A DNA stretch of 64,000 nt from assembly GCA_002238605.1 (NCBI GenBank), contig MPMR01000018.1:1-64000 (forward strand), given 5' to 3'. Source of the DNA: BD2-11 clade cluster bacterium bin43 (GTDB lineage: Bacteria; Gemmatimonadota; Gemmatimonadetes; Longimicrobiales; Gaopeijiaceae). This document shows positions 17,959 to 27,106 of the stretch, piece by piece. The position numbers were made by a program, and so were the translations under genes. The stretch's first letter is position 1. The number at the start of each line of letters is the position of its first letter. Below the pieces are notes generated by a model. The model did no database searches. It was not told the DNA's origin and saw nothing but the letters and a program-made list of their open reading frames with translations.

Positions 17959-18021
17959 CCGGGAAGTCAGATCCTCCAGATCCTCCTCCCCTTCCGGAAG
18001 TCGTCGATCACATGCGGATCA

Positions 18022-19338
18022 TCAGCCGCCCGTGATGGTGGTGTTGTTCTGGAACTCCGTAGCCGGCAGGTCGAAGCACAGCTGGTTGCCGTACACGGCG
18101 CCGAAGCCGTCGTCCTGTCCGATCGGCGGATAGGGGCGGACTCCGAGCCGCCTCAGATCCCACAGGTGGTGTCCCTCCAGGAACAGCTCCGCGGCACGCT
18201 CTTCGACGAGCTGGTCCATCATGCCGTTCATGTCCATGGAGCCCATGTGGGGCGACAGGCCGGCGTTGGCACGCAGCGTGTTGAAGATCGACGACGCCTG
18301 GCCATAGTTGCCCGCTTCGATGGCGGCCTCGGCGATGATGAGCTGTGCCTCCTCCCAGCTGGCGAGCTGCACCGGGGAGTTTGCGCTGGGATACTTCTCG
18401 GCGAACCAGAGGGCGATTCCCGTGTTGGTGTGGCCCCGCTCCTGGTCGGTCACCACGACGCGCGTATCGAGTTCATCCATGCACTCCGACATCATGTCGT
18501 CGGGCCAGGGGAAGTTGCAGGGGAAGTTCCGGTAGGGCTCCGCCACCGTGACCATGTTGTTGTCGACGTTGAACTCCCACTGCTTGTTCTTGGTGACCGA
18601 TTCGGCACCTGAGTACTCAAGCAGCCACTCGAAGCCCTCGGGTACCGCGCTGGCCGTGCCGGCCGCGGCCGAGGTCTGCCCCAGATTGAGCTGGGCCCGG
18701 GCCTTGCCGACTCGCACGGCGTTGAGGAGGTCGCCCGAGGCTCCGGCCGCCGCCGCCTGGTCGAACCGCTCTATCGCCGTGTTGAAACCGTCCGCGGGGG
18801 TGACGACGGGCCCGTTGTCGATCAGCACCAGCTCGCACATCGCCTCGGAAAACAGCGTGTAGGTGTAGCCGGCGTACATCGACACTTCGGCGATCATGTC
18901 CGACCGGTTGGGCACGTCTTCGTCGGTCCACTCGTTCAGCAGGCCAAGCACATAGTCGGCCAGCCAGCGCGTCCTCGAGAGAGGGCGGTAAAGAGCCGGG
19001 CTGAACGTGTCTCCGCAGTCGCGTTGCGCGTACTGGGAGCCGTAGCCGCTGGTGTCATGGATGCGGGCGTCCCAGATGTTGGAGATGGTGTTGTTGGAAG
19101 CGTCGCGCCACTCGTTGCCGGTGAGGGCGCTCGCGGTCGCGTGGTAGGTATGGGTGCAGCGGAACTCGTTGGCGACGCTCGCCACGAGAAGGTGCGCCGA
19201 ATTCGGGTCCTCCAGGTCGCTCGCCACCACCTGGGATGGGGCCGGCACGCTCAGCAGTTCGTCGAGCGCGTCACACGAAGCCAGCAACACGATGGGCGCG
19301 AGAACCAGGGCGGAAGCCTTGATGAATTGCTTAATCAT
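18022..19338 (-). CDS. SusD/RagB-family nutrient-binding lipoprotein
   Basis: Has 438 residues. The signal peptide with lipobox VLLASC places the lipid anchor at cysteine 22. The usual SusD N-terminal segment follows (DELLSVPAPSQV), then TPR-like helices and the C-terminal EERAAELFLEGHHLWDLRRLG motif that is diagnostic of SusD/RagB. SusD caps the SusC channel and captures glycans or peptides at the cell surface. The gap to susC is only 12 bases, and AAGGAGG precedes the ATG, overlapping the susC end. Substrate unknown; no degradative enzyme is directly attached to this pair, although the M20 amidase lies nearby on the other strand. Confidence 0.93.
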   Translation of the reverse strand: MIKQFIKASALVLAPIVLLASCDALDELLSVPAPSQVVASDLEDPNSAHLLVASVANEFRCTHTYHATASALTGNEWRDASNNTISNIWDARIHDTSGYGSQYAQRDCGDTFSPALYRPLSRTRWLADYVLGLLNEWTDEDVPNRSDMIAEVSMYAGYTYTLFSEAMCELVLIDNGPVVTPADGFNTAIERFDQAAAAGASGDLLNAVRVGKARAQLNLGQTSAAAGTASAVPEGFEWLLEYSGAESVTKNKQWEFNVDNNMVTVAEPYRNFPCNFPWPDDMMSECMDELDTRVVVTDQERGHTNTGIALWFAEKYPSANSPVQLASWEEAQLIIAEAAIEAGNYGQASSIFNTLRANAGLSPHMGSMDMNGMMDQLVEERAAELFLEGHHLWDLRRLGVRPYPPIGQDDGFGAVYGNQLCFDLPATEFQNNTTITGG

Positions 19339-19350
19339 GACAAGCCTCCT

Positions 19351-22326
19351 TTACATGCCCAGGCGGACGGTGAGGGTGAGGGAAGTCAGCGGTGGAACCG
19401 CGGAGTCCTCCTGCGGCTCGCGGTTGCCCGAGAAGGTGTTGCTCGGGTCCACGACCTCGGGATCGTGGTGCGGCCACTCCGTCCAGTTGGTCCAGAGCAT
19501 GGCCAGGTTGCGGGCCGACAGGCTGAGGCTTCCGCGAGTCGACCGCACCATGCCGAGCCAGTCCTGCGGCATCTGGTAGGTGAGCGAGAGTTCGCGGAAG
19601 CGCACGAACGACGCCTCGTTGACCCAGAGGTCGTACTCGCCGGTTGAACCGAACTGCGCCTCGGCGACATGGCGGATGTCGTGGTCGAACGGGTAGGCGG
19701 TGAGCTCGCTCTGCTGGATGGCGCCGTACCTCCACCAGCCCTGCAGGTCATACTTGGTCTGGCCGATCTTCCCCTGAACCAGGGCGTCGATGGTCAGCCG
19801 CTCGCCGATCGTAAACGACGATCCCACGGAAATCTCCAGGTTCGGGTCCGGATGGCCCTGGTAGATCCACGCCTCCTCGTTGCACGGGATGTACGGGGCG
19901 TTGTCGTCCTCGTCGACCGAATGGCAGAGCAGGGTTTCGCGGTTGATCTGATCGGAGCCCGGAAGGAACTCGGCGAAGGCGACACTCGGTGCGAAGAGCG
20001 AACCCAGCGGGTAGCCCTCGTGGTGACGCGTGGTCCAGCCCAGCTGAAGGAAGCAGGTGTCTCTCAACTCGGGCTTTCCGCTGCACGGCAGACCCAGACT
20101 TACGATCCGGTTGCGGTTGGTGCTGGCGTTGACGATGAAGTCCCAATCCAGCGCGTCCGTCTCCATGAGACGAGCATTCAGCCCGAGCTCGATGCCCCGG
20201 TTGTTGATCTCGCCGATGTTGACGAACTGGTCCGCGAGGAAGCCGGTCGAGGGCGGAACCTGACGCGCGACGATGGCGTCCTTGGTGCTCTGGTTGTAGA
20301 AGGTAAAGTCGATGGAGACGCGGTTGTTGAAAAAGCTCGCGTCAAAGCCGGCCTCGATCTCCACGCCCCGCTCGGGACCCAGTTCCGAGTTCCCGGGGGC
20401 GTTGGGCCTCACTGTCGCCGTCCCCGCAGGAGACGCGCGCGTGGCGTAGCTGCGCAGCGCGGCGAAGGCGTCGGGCTGCTGGCCCGACTCGCCGTAGGCG
20501 CCGCGCAGGCGGAAGGAGTTGACGAAGCCCGAGCCGCCGTCGGAGACCACCCAGGAGCCGCTCACCTTCGGATAGACGATGAGGTCGAAGTCCTCACCGA
20601 ACGCGCTGTTGTCGTCGGCGCGCACCGCACCGGTAATGAAGAACCGGTCCTGCCACCCGAACTGCTGCTGCAGGTAGACGCCCACGGTGTTGTTCTCGAC
20701 GAAGTCGTCGAAGCCCTGCCGCTCGGCGGTGGCGTTCACGCTCGAGAGGCCCAGCGCCGGGAAGCGGTCCCCGTCCGCAGTCACGTCCTCGATGGCCCTG
20801 GTGTAGACCTGGAACCCGACCGATGTCGTGGAGAGGATGTCTTCGGTCAGGTCACGGGTACCGGAGGCGGCGTAGTCGAAGGTGGTGTAGACGACCGACT
20901 CCCGATTGGCCCGGCGGCCGCCCGCCGCCGCGTTGGTCGACCAGAACTGCGCCGATTCGGGGGTCAGGAAGGGCTGCAACTGGTCCTCGAGCTGATCGGT
21001 CACGTCCAGCCCGAAGGTGAACCTGTGCGTGAACCAGTCGAAGGGGGAATGCGCCGCCGTGAGGCCCGCGGTCATGCGGTTGGCGTTGTTGTAGTAGTTG
21101 TTCCGCTCGTACATCGCCTCTGGCGTGTATCGCCTGTAGCCCCTGCGCGGAGTGCCGAGGGTGGTCGGGGTGGCGCGGATCGCCTCCTCGTACGGCTGGT
21201 CTCCTCCCAGCCGAATGCGAGTGAGGGCGACGCCGGCGTTGGCCGAAATCGTGAGATCCTCGTTGGGCTGAGCCTGGACGTTCACTCGCCCGTTGTACTT
21301 CTTCGCCCAACTGTCCTCGGTCACGCCCCGGTCCGAAGAAGCCGATCCGGCCACGAAGTACTGGAACAGGTCGCTCCCTCCGGAGAGGTCGATGCCGTAG
21401 TACTGGGTGTGGCCCGTGTTGAACATGAGATCCTGCTCCGCGGGGTAGTCCCGGAACATGTTGATCTCTTCGAGCTGGCCCGTGATGTTGCTCACGCCGT
21501 AGTTGGTGGGCGTGCGCCCTGCCGGGTTCCGGAACCACTGCGCGCCCTGGCGGAAGGTGAAATTCCACTGGGCGTCGCCAACGGATCCCATCTTGGTCCT
21601 GATGTTGATGACGCCGTTGGCCGCCTCGGTGCCGTACAGCGTCGCCGCCGCCGGTCCCTTGATGACCTCGATGCTCTCGATCATCGCCGGGTCGAGGTCG
21701 TCGATGCGCGAGACGTCGCGCGAGCCGCTTTCCATGCGGTTGCTCACCCGCACGCCGTCGATGTAGACGAGCGGACCGTCGTTGACCTCGCGCATGGTCG
21801 AGCTGCCGCGGATCTTGATGGTGGAGGCGCCGCCGGCGTCGCCCGAGCCCTGCTGGATGACGACCCCGGCCAGGCGGCCGCGGAGCAGATCCGAGACGTT
21901 CTGGATCGGCTGCACCTCAGCCACGGCGGCGTCGAGCACCGCCACCGAGTTGCCGATCTCGCGCACGCGGCTCGCCGCCGCCGTGCCGGTCACGACCAGC
22001 TCGTCGAGCTGCAACGCCTGGGAGGCGAGGAAGAAGTTCTGAACCGTCGAGCCGTCGGCCGCTACGGTCACCTCGACCGACTCGGTCCGATAGCCGATCG
22101 ATTGCACGGTGAGCGTGTGTGTGCCGGCCGGCACGTTGATGATGAGGTACTGGCCGTTGCCTTGGCTGAGCGAGCCGATGTCGAGCCCCTCGATGAAGAC
22201 CTGGGCCGCGTTGATCGGATTCCCCGTGGCCTGATCCCGCACGGTGCCCGTCACCGTCTGCGCCTGCAGCAGCGCCGGCGATGCCATCGCGAGCGCGATG
22301 AGGGCGAACAAGGTGTTGCGTCTCAC
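19351..22326 (-). CDS. SusC/RagA-family TonB-dependent outer-membrane receptor
   Basis: Has 991 residues: signal peptide (1-22), a carboxypeptidase-regulatory-like domain (about 24-100), a TonB-box-like LDELVVTG at 108-114, a plug (about 120-235; SDLLRGRLAGVVIQQ, DGPLVYIDGVRV, IESIEVIKGPAAATLYGTEA) and a large beta barrel. It imports a nutrient with its SusD partner using TonB energy. A strong AAGGAGGAG lies before the ATG. The leader carries a 3-copy 11-bp repeat and a good sigma70-like promoter. All expected domains are intact. Confidence 0.95.
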   Translation of the reverse strand: MRRNTLFALIALAMASPALLQAQTVTGTVRDQATGNPINAAQVFIEGLDIGSLSQGNGQYLIINVPAGTHTLTVQSIGYRTESVEVTVAADGSTVQNFFLASQALQLDELVVTGTAAASRVREIGNSVAVLDAAVAEVQPIQNVSDLLRGRLAGVVIQQGSGDAGGASTIKIRGSSTMREVNDGPLVYIDGVRVSNRMESGSRDVSRIDDLDPAMIESIEVIKGPAAATLYGTEAANGVINIRTKMGSVGDAQWNFTFRQGAQWFRNPAGRTPTNYGVSNITGQLEEINMFRDYPAEQDLMFNTGHTQYYGIDLSGGSDLFQYFVAGSASSDRGVTEDSWAKKYNGRVNVQAQPNEDLTISANAGVALTRIRLGGDQPYEEAIRATPTTLGTPRRGYRRYTPEAMYERNNYYNNANRMTAGLTAAHSPFDWFTHRFTFGLDVTDQLEDQLQPFLTPESAQFWSTNAAAGGRRANRESVVYTTFDYAASGTRDLTEDILSTTSVGFQVYTRAIEDVTADGDRFPALGLSSVNATAERQGFDDFVENNTVGVYLQQQFGWQDRFFITGAVRADDNSAFGEDFDLIVYPKVSGSWVVSDGGSGFVNSFRLRGAYGESGQQPDAFAALRSYATRASPAGTATVRPNAPGNSELGPERGVEIEAGFDASFFNNRVSIDFTFYNQSTKDAIVARQVPPSTGFLADQFVNIGEINNRGIELGLNARLMETDALDWDFIVNASTNRNRIVSLGLPCSGKPELRDTCFLQLGWTTRHHEGYPLGSLFAPSVAFAEFLPGSDQINRETLLCHSVDEDDNAPYIPCNEEAWIYQGHPDPNLEISVGSSFTIGERLTIDALVQGKIGQTKYDLQGWWRYGAIQQSELTAYPFDHDIRHVAEAQFGSTGEYDLWVNEASFVRFRELSLTYQMPQDWLGMVRSTRGSLSLSARNLAMLWTNWTEWPHHDPEVVDPSNTFSGNREPQEDSAVPPLTSLTLTVRLGM

Positions 22327-22367
22327 GGATCTCCTCCTTTCCCGAGTCGCGTTGTGAACTTTGCGCC

Positions 22368-22399
22368 GGACAAACCCGGAGATAACCCGGACATAACCC
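22368..22399 (-). repeat. Three-copy 11-bp direct repeat in the susC leader
   Basis: On the plus strand the units are GGACAAACCC, GGAGATAACCC and GGACATAACCC (starting 22368, 22378, 22389). They lie between the predicted transcription start (about 22407) and the susC ATG. The near one-turn spacing of the helix suggests a regulator binding array or a structured leader. Confidence 0.6.
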
Positions 22400-22413
22400 T
22401 AGCGCGACATGCG

Positions 22414-22443
22414 ATAATAGGTTGGGGACCGCGCGAGTGACAA
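22414..22443 (-). promoter_or_regulatory. Predicted sigma70-type promoter of the first susCD operon
   Basis: Reading on the minus strand, -35 TTGTCA (22443-22438, five of six to consensus), an 18-bp spacer and -10 TATTAT (22419-22414, five of six). Start of transcription would fall near 22407, giving a leader of about 80 bases before the susC ATG. Confidence 0.6.
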
Positions 22444-22486
22444 GAGCAGCCCGGCATCCGTTGCGGCATGCGGCTCTGGGACTGGC

Positions 22487-22963
22487 CTACGTCAGCTCCA
22501 GCCGCCTCTTCCGTCGCTTGCGGCCCGCCTCGTAGCGCCGGCGATCCCCGGGGTCGGTCAGGTCGAGCGGGGGCACCCGGGTCGGGCGGTGTGCTTCGTC
22601 GATCGCGACGAACGTGAGGAGGCAGGTGTTGGTGTGGCGTTTCACGCCGGTGAGCGGGTTCTCCGCGTCGACGCGCACGCCGACCTCGATGGAGGTGGTG
22701 CCCACGTAGTTCACCCGCGCCAAACAGGTGACCAGTTCGCCGGCGCGGATGGGTTCCTTGAAATCGACGCGGTCGATCGAAACGGTGACGCAAGGTCGCC
22801 CCGCGTGGCGGATGGCGGCCACCGCGGCCGCGCGGTCGACCATGGCCAGGACCTCGCCGCCGGAGACGTTGCCCAGGTTGTTCACCTGGTTCGGCATCAT
22901 CAGTTCGGTGATGACCGTGACGGAGTCGGCGGGCTCTCTGGGGGTGGGATCGAGGTCGCTCAT
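22487..22963 (-). CDS. Acyl-CoA thioesterase, hotdog fold (YciA/BACH type)
   Basis: Has 158 residues with the cytoplasmic acyl-CoA hydrolase pattern: LMMPNQVNNLGNVSGGEVL near 20-38, then DRAAAVAAIRHAGR and VDFKEPIRAGELV, ending in a basic RKRRKRRLELT tail. It would hydrolyse acyl-CoA to free acid and CoA. The ATG at 22963 gives family length; an upstream in-frame start at 23053 adds an unlikely Arg-rich stretch. Ribosome site weak. Monocistronic by appearance, between the susC promoter and the divergent amidase. Confidence 0.85.
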   Translation of the reverse strand: MSDLDPTPREPADSVTVITELMMPNQVNNLGNVSGGEVLAMVDRAAAVAAIRHAGRPCVTVSIDRVDFKEPIRAGELVTCLARVNYVGTTSIEVGVRVDAENPLTGVKRHTNTCLLTFVAIDEAHRPTRVPPLDLTDPGDRRRYEAGRKRRKRRLELT

Positions 22964-23120
22964 GGTTGCGGCAGTACACCCTTTGCGGGGCGGGGTTCGG
23001 GTTGCGCCCGTCCCCAGCCGTGTCCGCGGCTCGCAGCCGCTTGCGGCGGACACCCGGACCGGGCAACCTCCCAGGCATGGTCAGGCTTGCCGGATGTTTC
23101 ATGGGCGCGGAGGTCGCATG

Positions 23121-24464
23121 ATGAACCGAAGACACTTTACCCGGATGGGCGCGATGGCGCTGGGCGGGCTTGCGCTCCCGGGCGGCGTGAGGGGTTTCCC
23201 GCGCGAATCGCGCGACGGGGGGCGCCAGGAACTGCGCGTGGACGAGACCCGCCTGATCGAAAGCATGCGGGCGCTCGAGGCCTTTGGGCGCAACGCGGCG
23301 GGCGGGATCGACCGGGTGGCCTTCAGCGACGCGAACATCGAGGCGCTCGACTGGGTGGCGGGTCATCTGGGCGCGGCCGGCTTCGAGGTCGGCGTCGACC
23401 TGGCCGGCAACCTGATCGCCCGCAAGGCGGGCCGGGATTCCTCGCTCCCGCCGCTCATGTTCGGTTCGCACATCGATTCGGTCCCGGGAGGTGGCAACTT
23501 CGATGGCCAGGTGGGTTCGATGGCCGCCCTGGAGGCCGCGACCCGGCTCGCCGAGGCCGGCCACCGCACCAGGCATCCCCTGGAGGTGGCCGTCTTCTCC
23601 AACGAGGAAGGCGGGAAGACCGGCAGCCGCGTCCTCGCGGGAGAATTCGAACGCTCCGAACTCGACATCGAGACGGCCTCCGGCTACACCATCGGGGAAG
23701 GGCTGCGACGCCTGGGCGGCGACCCGGACCGGCTGGCGGACGCCCGTCGCGAGCCCGGTTCCATCGCCGCCTTTCTCGAGCTCCACATCGAGCAGGGCGC
23801 GGTCATGGAGACCGACGGCGTCGACATCGGGGTGGTGGAGGGCATCGTCGGCATCATGCGCTGGAACGTGACCGTGGAGGGCATGACCAACCACGCCGGC
23901 ACCACTCCCATGGACCGCCGTCAGGACGCGATGGTCGGGGCCGCGCGCTTCATCGACATGGTGCATCGCACGGCGCGCGGGATGCCGGGCAGGCAGGTGG
24001 CAACGGTCGGGCGGCTGGCTGCCGAGCCCGGCGCTCCGAACGTGATCCCCGGGCGGGTGGTGCTCTCGCTCGAGATCCGGGATCTGTCCATGGAGGGCAT
24101 CGAGCGCGTTTTTCAGGCGGTGCGCGCGCGGAGCGAACGAATCGCGCGCGACACCGGCGTGACCTTCGCCTTCGAGCGCTTCTACACCAGCCGCGCCGCT
24201 CCCACCGACCCGCGCATCCGCGACCTTTTCGAGGCCTCCGCCCGCGATCTCGGCCTGGTTGCGGGCCGCATGCCTTCCGGCGCCGGGCACGACGCGCAGA
24301 GCATCGCCCTGCTCGCCCCGGTGGGGATGATCTTCGTGCCCTCCATCGGTGGCATCAGCCACGCCCCCAACGAGCGTACCGAGGACTCCGACATCGTCAA
24401 CGGCGCCAACGTGCTGCTCCTGACGCTGCTCAACCTCGACGAAGAAGGGCTCGCGGGGGATTGA
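23121..24464 (+). CDS. Tat-exported M20 amidase (allantoate / N-carbamoyl amino-acid hydrolase family)
   Basis: Has 447 residues. The N-terminus MNRRHFTRMGAMALGGLALP is a twin-arginine-type signal, so the enzyme probably works in the periplasm, unlike most cytoplasmic members. Di-metal ligands are visible: H117 in GSHIDSVP, D128 in NFDG, E162/E163 in NEEGG, a histidine in HIEQG near 229 and one in GHDAQS near 419. The GxxNHAGTTPM dimerisation-domain segment typical of hydantoinase/carbamoylases is present. The second of two adjacent ATGs is taken because GGAGGT at 23109-23114 is better spaced to it. Exact substrate (allantoate, ureido acid or N-carbamoyl amino acid) cannot be told. Confidence 0.85.
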   Translation: MNRRHFTRMGAMALGGLALPGGVRGFPRESRDGGRQELRVDETRLIESMRALEAFGRNAAGGIDRVAFSDANIEALDWVAGHLGAAGFEVGVDLAGNLIARKAGRDSSLPPLMFGSHIDSVPGGGNFDGQVGSMAALEAATRLAEAGHRTRHPLEVAVFSNEEGGKTGSRVLAGEFERSELDIETASGYTIGEGLRRLGGDPDRLADARREPGSIAAFLELHIEQGAVMETDGVDIGVVEGIVGIMRWNVTVEGMTNHAGTTPMDRRQDAMVGAARFIDMVHRTARGMPGRQVATVGRLAAEPGAPNVIPGRVVLSLEIRDLSMEGIERVFQAVRARSERIARDTGVTFAFERFYTSRAAPTDPRIRDLFEASARDLGLVAGRMPSGAGHDAQSIALLAPVGMIFVPSIGGISHAPNERTEDSDIVNGANVLLLTLLNLDEEGLAGD

Positions 24465-24752
24465 GGCGGGAGCCGCGGACCGCCGAAACATGGTACTTGA
24501 CCCGGCATCGAGACGAACGCACCTGATTCCCGCGACGGCCACGGGTTCGCGGCTCGGACCTGCGTCCGATCTCCCGGCGGTCGGCGTCGTCCCGGCTCGG
24601 GGCGGCCATTCAGTCGCTCCGGACTCGGCGGATCGGGCACGATCCAGAGAGTGGCGGGAGCAAAGCCGGTGGCGTATTGATAGGATGTGGGGTACGGTGC
24701 CGGATCCAACGCCGCTCCGGTCGGCGCGGACGCCTCCATGGAGACCAGCCAC
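24465..24752 (+). other. Gap without recognised gene (288 bases)
   Basis: Between the M20 amidase and the next receptor-like gene. Both strands have open frames, but their composition (Arg/Pro/Ala-rich, no domain) is that of GC-rich shadow frames. A TTGATA hexamer at 24677-24682 resembles a -35 but no -10 lies at proper distance. Confidence 0.5.
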
Positions 24753-25577
24753 ATGCCGAAATCATCCCGTTTGACCATCCTGTCGGCGCGGCGCGGGATC
24801 CCGTATCTCGTCGCTGTCCCCTGTGTCGCCGCCGCTCTGTGCCTCGCCGGAATCCTGTCCGCGCAGGAGCCGGCGTCTGACGATGTCCGGCTGAAGCTCA
24901 TGGGCGTGGTCTACGACGTCGTGACCGGCAGCGCGATTCCATCCGCTGCCGTGTCCCTCGAGAACGGCCGCCAGGGCGTAATCACGGACTATGACGGCGT
25001 CTTCCGGCTGGACGATGTCGAAGCCGGGCCCGAGCTTGTCGTGGTCACCCAGTTCGGATACCAGAGGAGGGTGGTGGCGATTACCGTCACTCCCGAGTCG
25101 AGCGGAATGATGGAGGTGGCGCTCACGCCCCGGCCCATAATGCTCGCGGGCGTCACCGCGACCGTCGAGAACATCACGGAGATGGAATCCCGCCTGCGCT
25201 TCCGCCGCAGGGCCGCCGCCATGTCCACCTGGGCCTACGACCGGCACCAGCTGTTTCGCGCGATGGCCGGGACCCCGCTGGATTTCCTGAATCAGCGCAC
25301 CATGGTCCGGGTGGTTCCGTGTCCCCCGGCGTCGCTCAGCAGCCGATGCGTCTTCCGCAGAGGGCGCGCCATCGAACCCTGGGTCTACGTGGACGAGGCG
25401 CTGGCGTGGGGGGGACTGGACGAACTGGAGAGCTATGCGGTCTCGGACATCTATCTGATGGAGGTCTATTCCTGGGGCACCGAGATCCGGATGTACACCA
25501 ATCAGTTCATGGAGCGGATGGCCCGCAAGCCGATCATGCCGATTCCGCTCAACCTCTGGACCCGTCCGGCGCGCTAG
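24753..25577 (+). CDS. Barrel-less receptor-like protein: carboxypeptidase-regulatory domain plus degenerate plug
   Basis: Has 274 residues. A signal peptide (about 1-38, cleavage near ILSAQ) leads into a carboxypeptidase-regulatory-like beta-sandwich (about 48-125; VVYDVVTGSAIPSAAVSLEN, TDYDGVFRLDDV), the same domain that starts SusC proteins. A linker with RLRFRRRAAAMSTW follows, then a segment (about 210-265) in which IEPWVYVDEALAWGG and VSDIYLMEVYSWGTEIRMYT mimic the end of a plug. The barrel is missing. ATG 24753 is chosen with GGAG nine bases upstream; ATG 24738 is an alternative. Probably periplasmic; role unknown. Confidence 0.6.
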   Translation: MPKSSRLTILSARRGIPYLVAVPCVAAALCLAGILSAQEPASDDVRLKLMGVVYDVVTGSAIPSAAVSLENGRQGVITDYDGVFRLDDVEAGPELVVVTQFGYQRRVVAITVTPESSGMMEVALTPRPIMLAGVTATVENITEMESRLRFRRRAAAMSTWAYDRHQLFRAMAGTPLDFLNQRTMVRVVPCPPASLSSRCVFRRGRAIEPWVYVDEALAWGGLDELESYAVSDIYLMEVYSWGTEIRMYTNQFMERMARKPIMPIPLNLWTRPAR

Positions 25578-25700
25578 GGCCTGCGGCACCGGGACGCCGC
25601 CGCGGGGCCCGCCGAGAGCCGCGGGCTCGCGCCGCAACGAGGGGTCCGAAGCGATGCCTTGAGTCCATTCATCAGATGTCCATCCAGATGTGAGGTTCGT

Positions 25701-26981
25701 ATGTGCACGAGAGACAAACTGTCCAGGGCGCCGATCCTGTCCGCCGTGGCCGCGGTGGGCCTTTTCCTGCCCGCGTGCGCGGATGCTCCGGAGGGCGGGA
25801 GTTCGGACGCGGTGGTATTCGAGGGCGCCCGCGTGATCGTCGGCGACGGTGGCGTGATCGAGGACGGCGTCTTCGTCGTGGAGGACGGCCGCTTCGCGGC
25901 GGTCGGAGCGGCGGGGGAGGTGGAGGCGCCCGCGGGGGCGACCCACATGGACCTCGCCGGCAAGACGGTCATGCCCGCGATCGTGAACGCCCACATCCAC
26001 CTGGCTTCCGACCGCGAGACCCGCACCGACCAGCTGCAGCATTACGCGTACTACGGTCAGTCGATGGTCGTGAGCCTGGGGCTGGACGAGGGTGACGTCG
26101 GCTTCCAGATGCGCGGCGAGATGGTGCCCGACGGCGCCCGCTCGCAGAGCGCGGGGCGGGGCATCACCTCACCCGAGCCCGGCCGCAGCGAGGTGCCGCA
26201 CTGGGTGACCACCGATGAGGAGGCGCGCGCGGCGGTGCGGGGGCTGGCCGCCGACCAGGTCGACTTCGTGAAGATCTGGGTGGACGACCGGAGCGGCCAG
26301 TACGAGCGGCTCTCCGCGGAGCTGTACGGCGCCGTGATCGACGAGGCGCACGCCAACGGCCTGCGCGTGACCGCCCACGTCTTCACGCTCGAGGACGCGA
26401 AGGGGCTGCTGCGGGCCGGCGTGGACGCCTTCGCGCACGGCATCCGCGACATGGATGTCGACGACGAGCTGATCGCGCTCTGGCAGGAGCGTCCCAACGT
26501 GGTGCTGGTCCCCAACCTGCCCGCGCCCGGCGTGGCGGAGGACATGGGCTGGCTGGCGGGATCGGTGCCGGCGTCCCGGGTCGAGCTGATGCAGACCAAC
26601 TCGTTCGACCGGCCGGAGCTGCAGGAGTTCTTCGGCATTCAGGCGCGCAACCTGAACCGGCTCAGCCAGGAGGGCATCACCATCTCCTTCGGCACCGACG
26701 GAAGCTCGCCCTGGGCGGCCCACCAGGAGCTGGCCGACATGGTGCGGACCGGGATGAGCCCGGCGGACGTGATCGTGGCGGCCACCAGCGCCTCCGCGGA
26801 GTTCGTGGGCGCCGACGATCTGGGGACGGTCGCGGCGGGCAGGAGCGCCGACTTCATCGTGCTCGACGCCAACCCGCTCGACGACATCACCAACACGCGC
26901 ATGATCGACGCGGTGTACCTGCGCGGTGCCGCGATGGACCGCGACGGGCTGGGCGCGCGCTTCCGGGGGGCGGGTCAGTAG
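25701..26981 (+). CDS. Amidohydrolase-superfamily lipoprotein (imidazolonepropionase/prolidase-like)
   Basis: Has 426 residues. Signal peptide with lipobox FLPAC near 26, so probably lipid-anchored and extracytoplasmic. The metal-dependent TIM barrel shows NAHIHLAS (HxH), a lysine in FVKIWVDD, the histidines in VTAHVF and DAFAHGIRD, and the Asp in SFGTDGSSPW. The flanking beta-sandwich pieces (VVFEGARVIVGDGG; SADFIVLDANPLDDI) are typical of the imidazolonepropionase-like group that contains peptidases and deaminases. Start ATG at 25701 with GAGGT upstream. Substrate unknown; proximity to the exported M20 amidase suggests nitrogen-compound or peptide turnover. Confidence 0.85.
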   Translation: MCTRDKLSRAPILSAVAAVGLFLPACADAPEGGSSDAVVFEGARVIVGDGGVIEDGVFVVEDGRFAAVGAAGEVEAPAGATHMDLAGKTVMPAIVNAHIHLASDRETRTDQLQHYAYYGQSMVVSLGLDEGDVGFQMRGEMVPDGARSQSAGRGITSPEPGRSEVPHWVTTDEEARAAVRGLAADQVDFVKIWVDDRSGQYERLSAELYGAVIDEAHANGLRVTAHVFTLEDAKGLLRAGVDAFAHGIRDMDVDDELIALWQERPNVVLVPNLPAPGVAEDMGWLAGSVPASRVELMQTNSFDRPELQEFFGIQARNLNRLSQEGITISFGTDGSSPWAAHQELADMVRTGMSPADVIVAATSASAEFVGADDLGTVAAGRSADFIVLDANPLDDITNTRMIDAVYLRGAAMDRDGLGARFRGAGQ

Positions 26982-27106
26982 CGACCGACTTCGAGGGAGC
27001 CTGGTCGCTCCTCGCGGGAGCGCTCTCCGGCGGTACCCGGCGCGAGATTCTGCGCTCGTGCTCGCCGGACGGAGGCGCGAAGGGACTCGAGCGCCTGCGC
27101 GGCGGG

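Noticed and set aside
22977-23020. tRNA-like TTCG stretch upstream of the M20 gene
   Set aside because: Contains GGTTCGGGTT but no acceptor or anticodon stem could be built around it.
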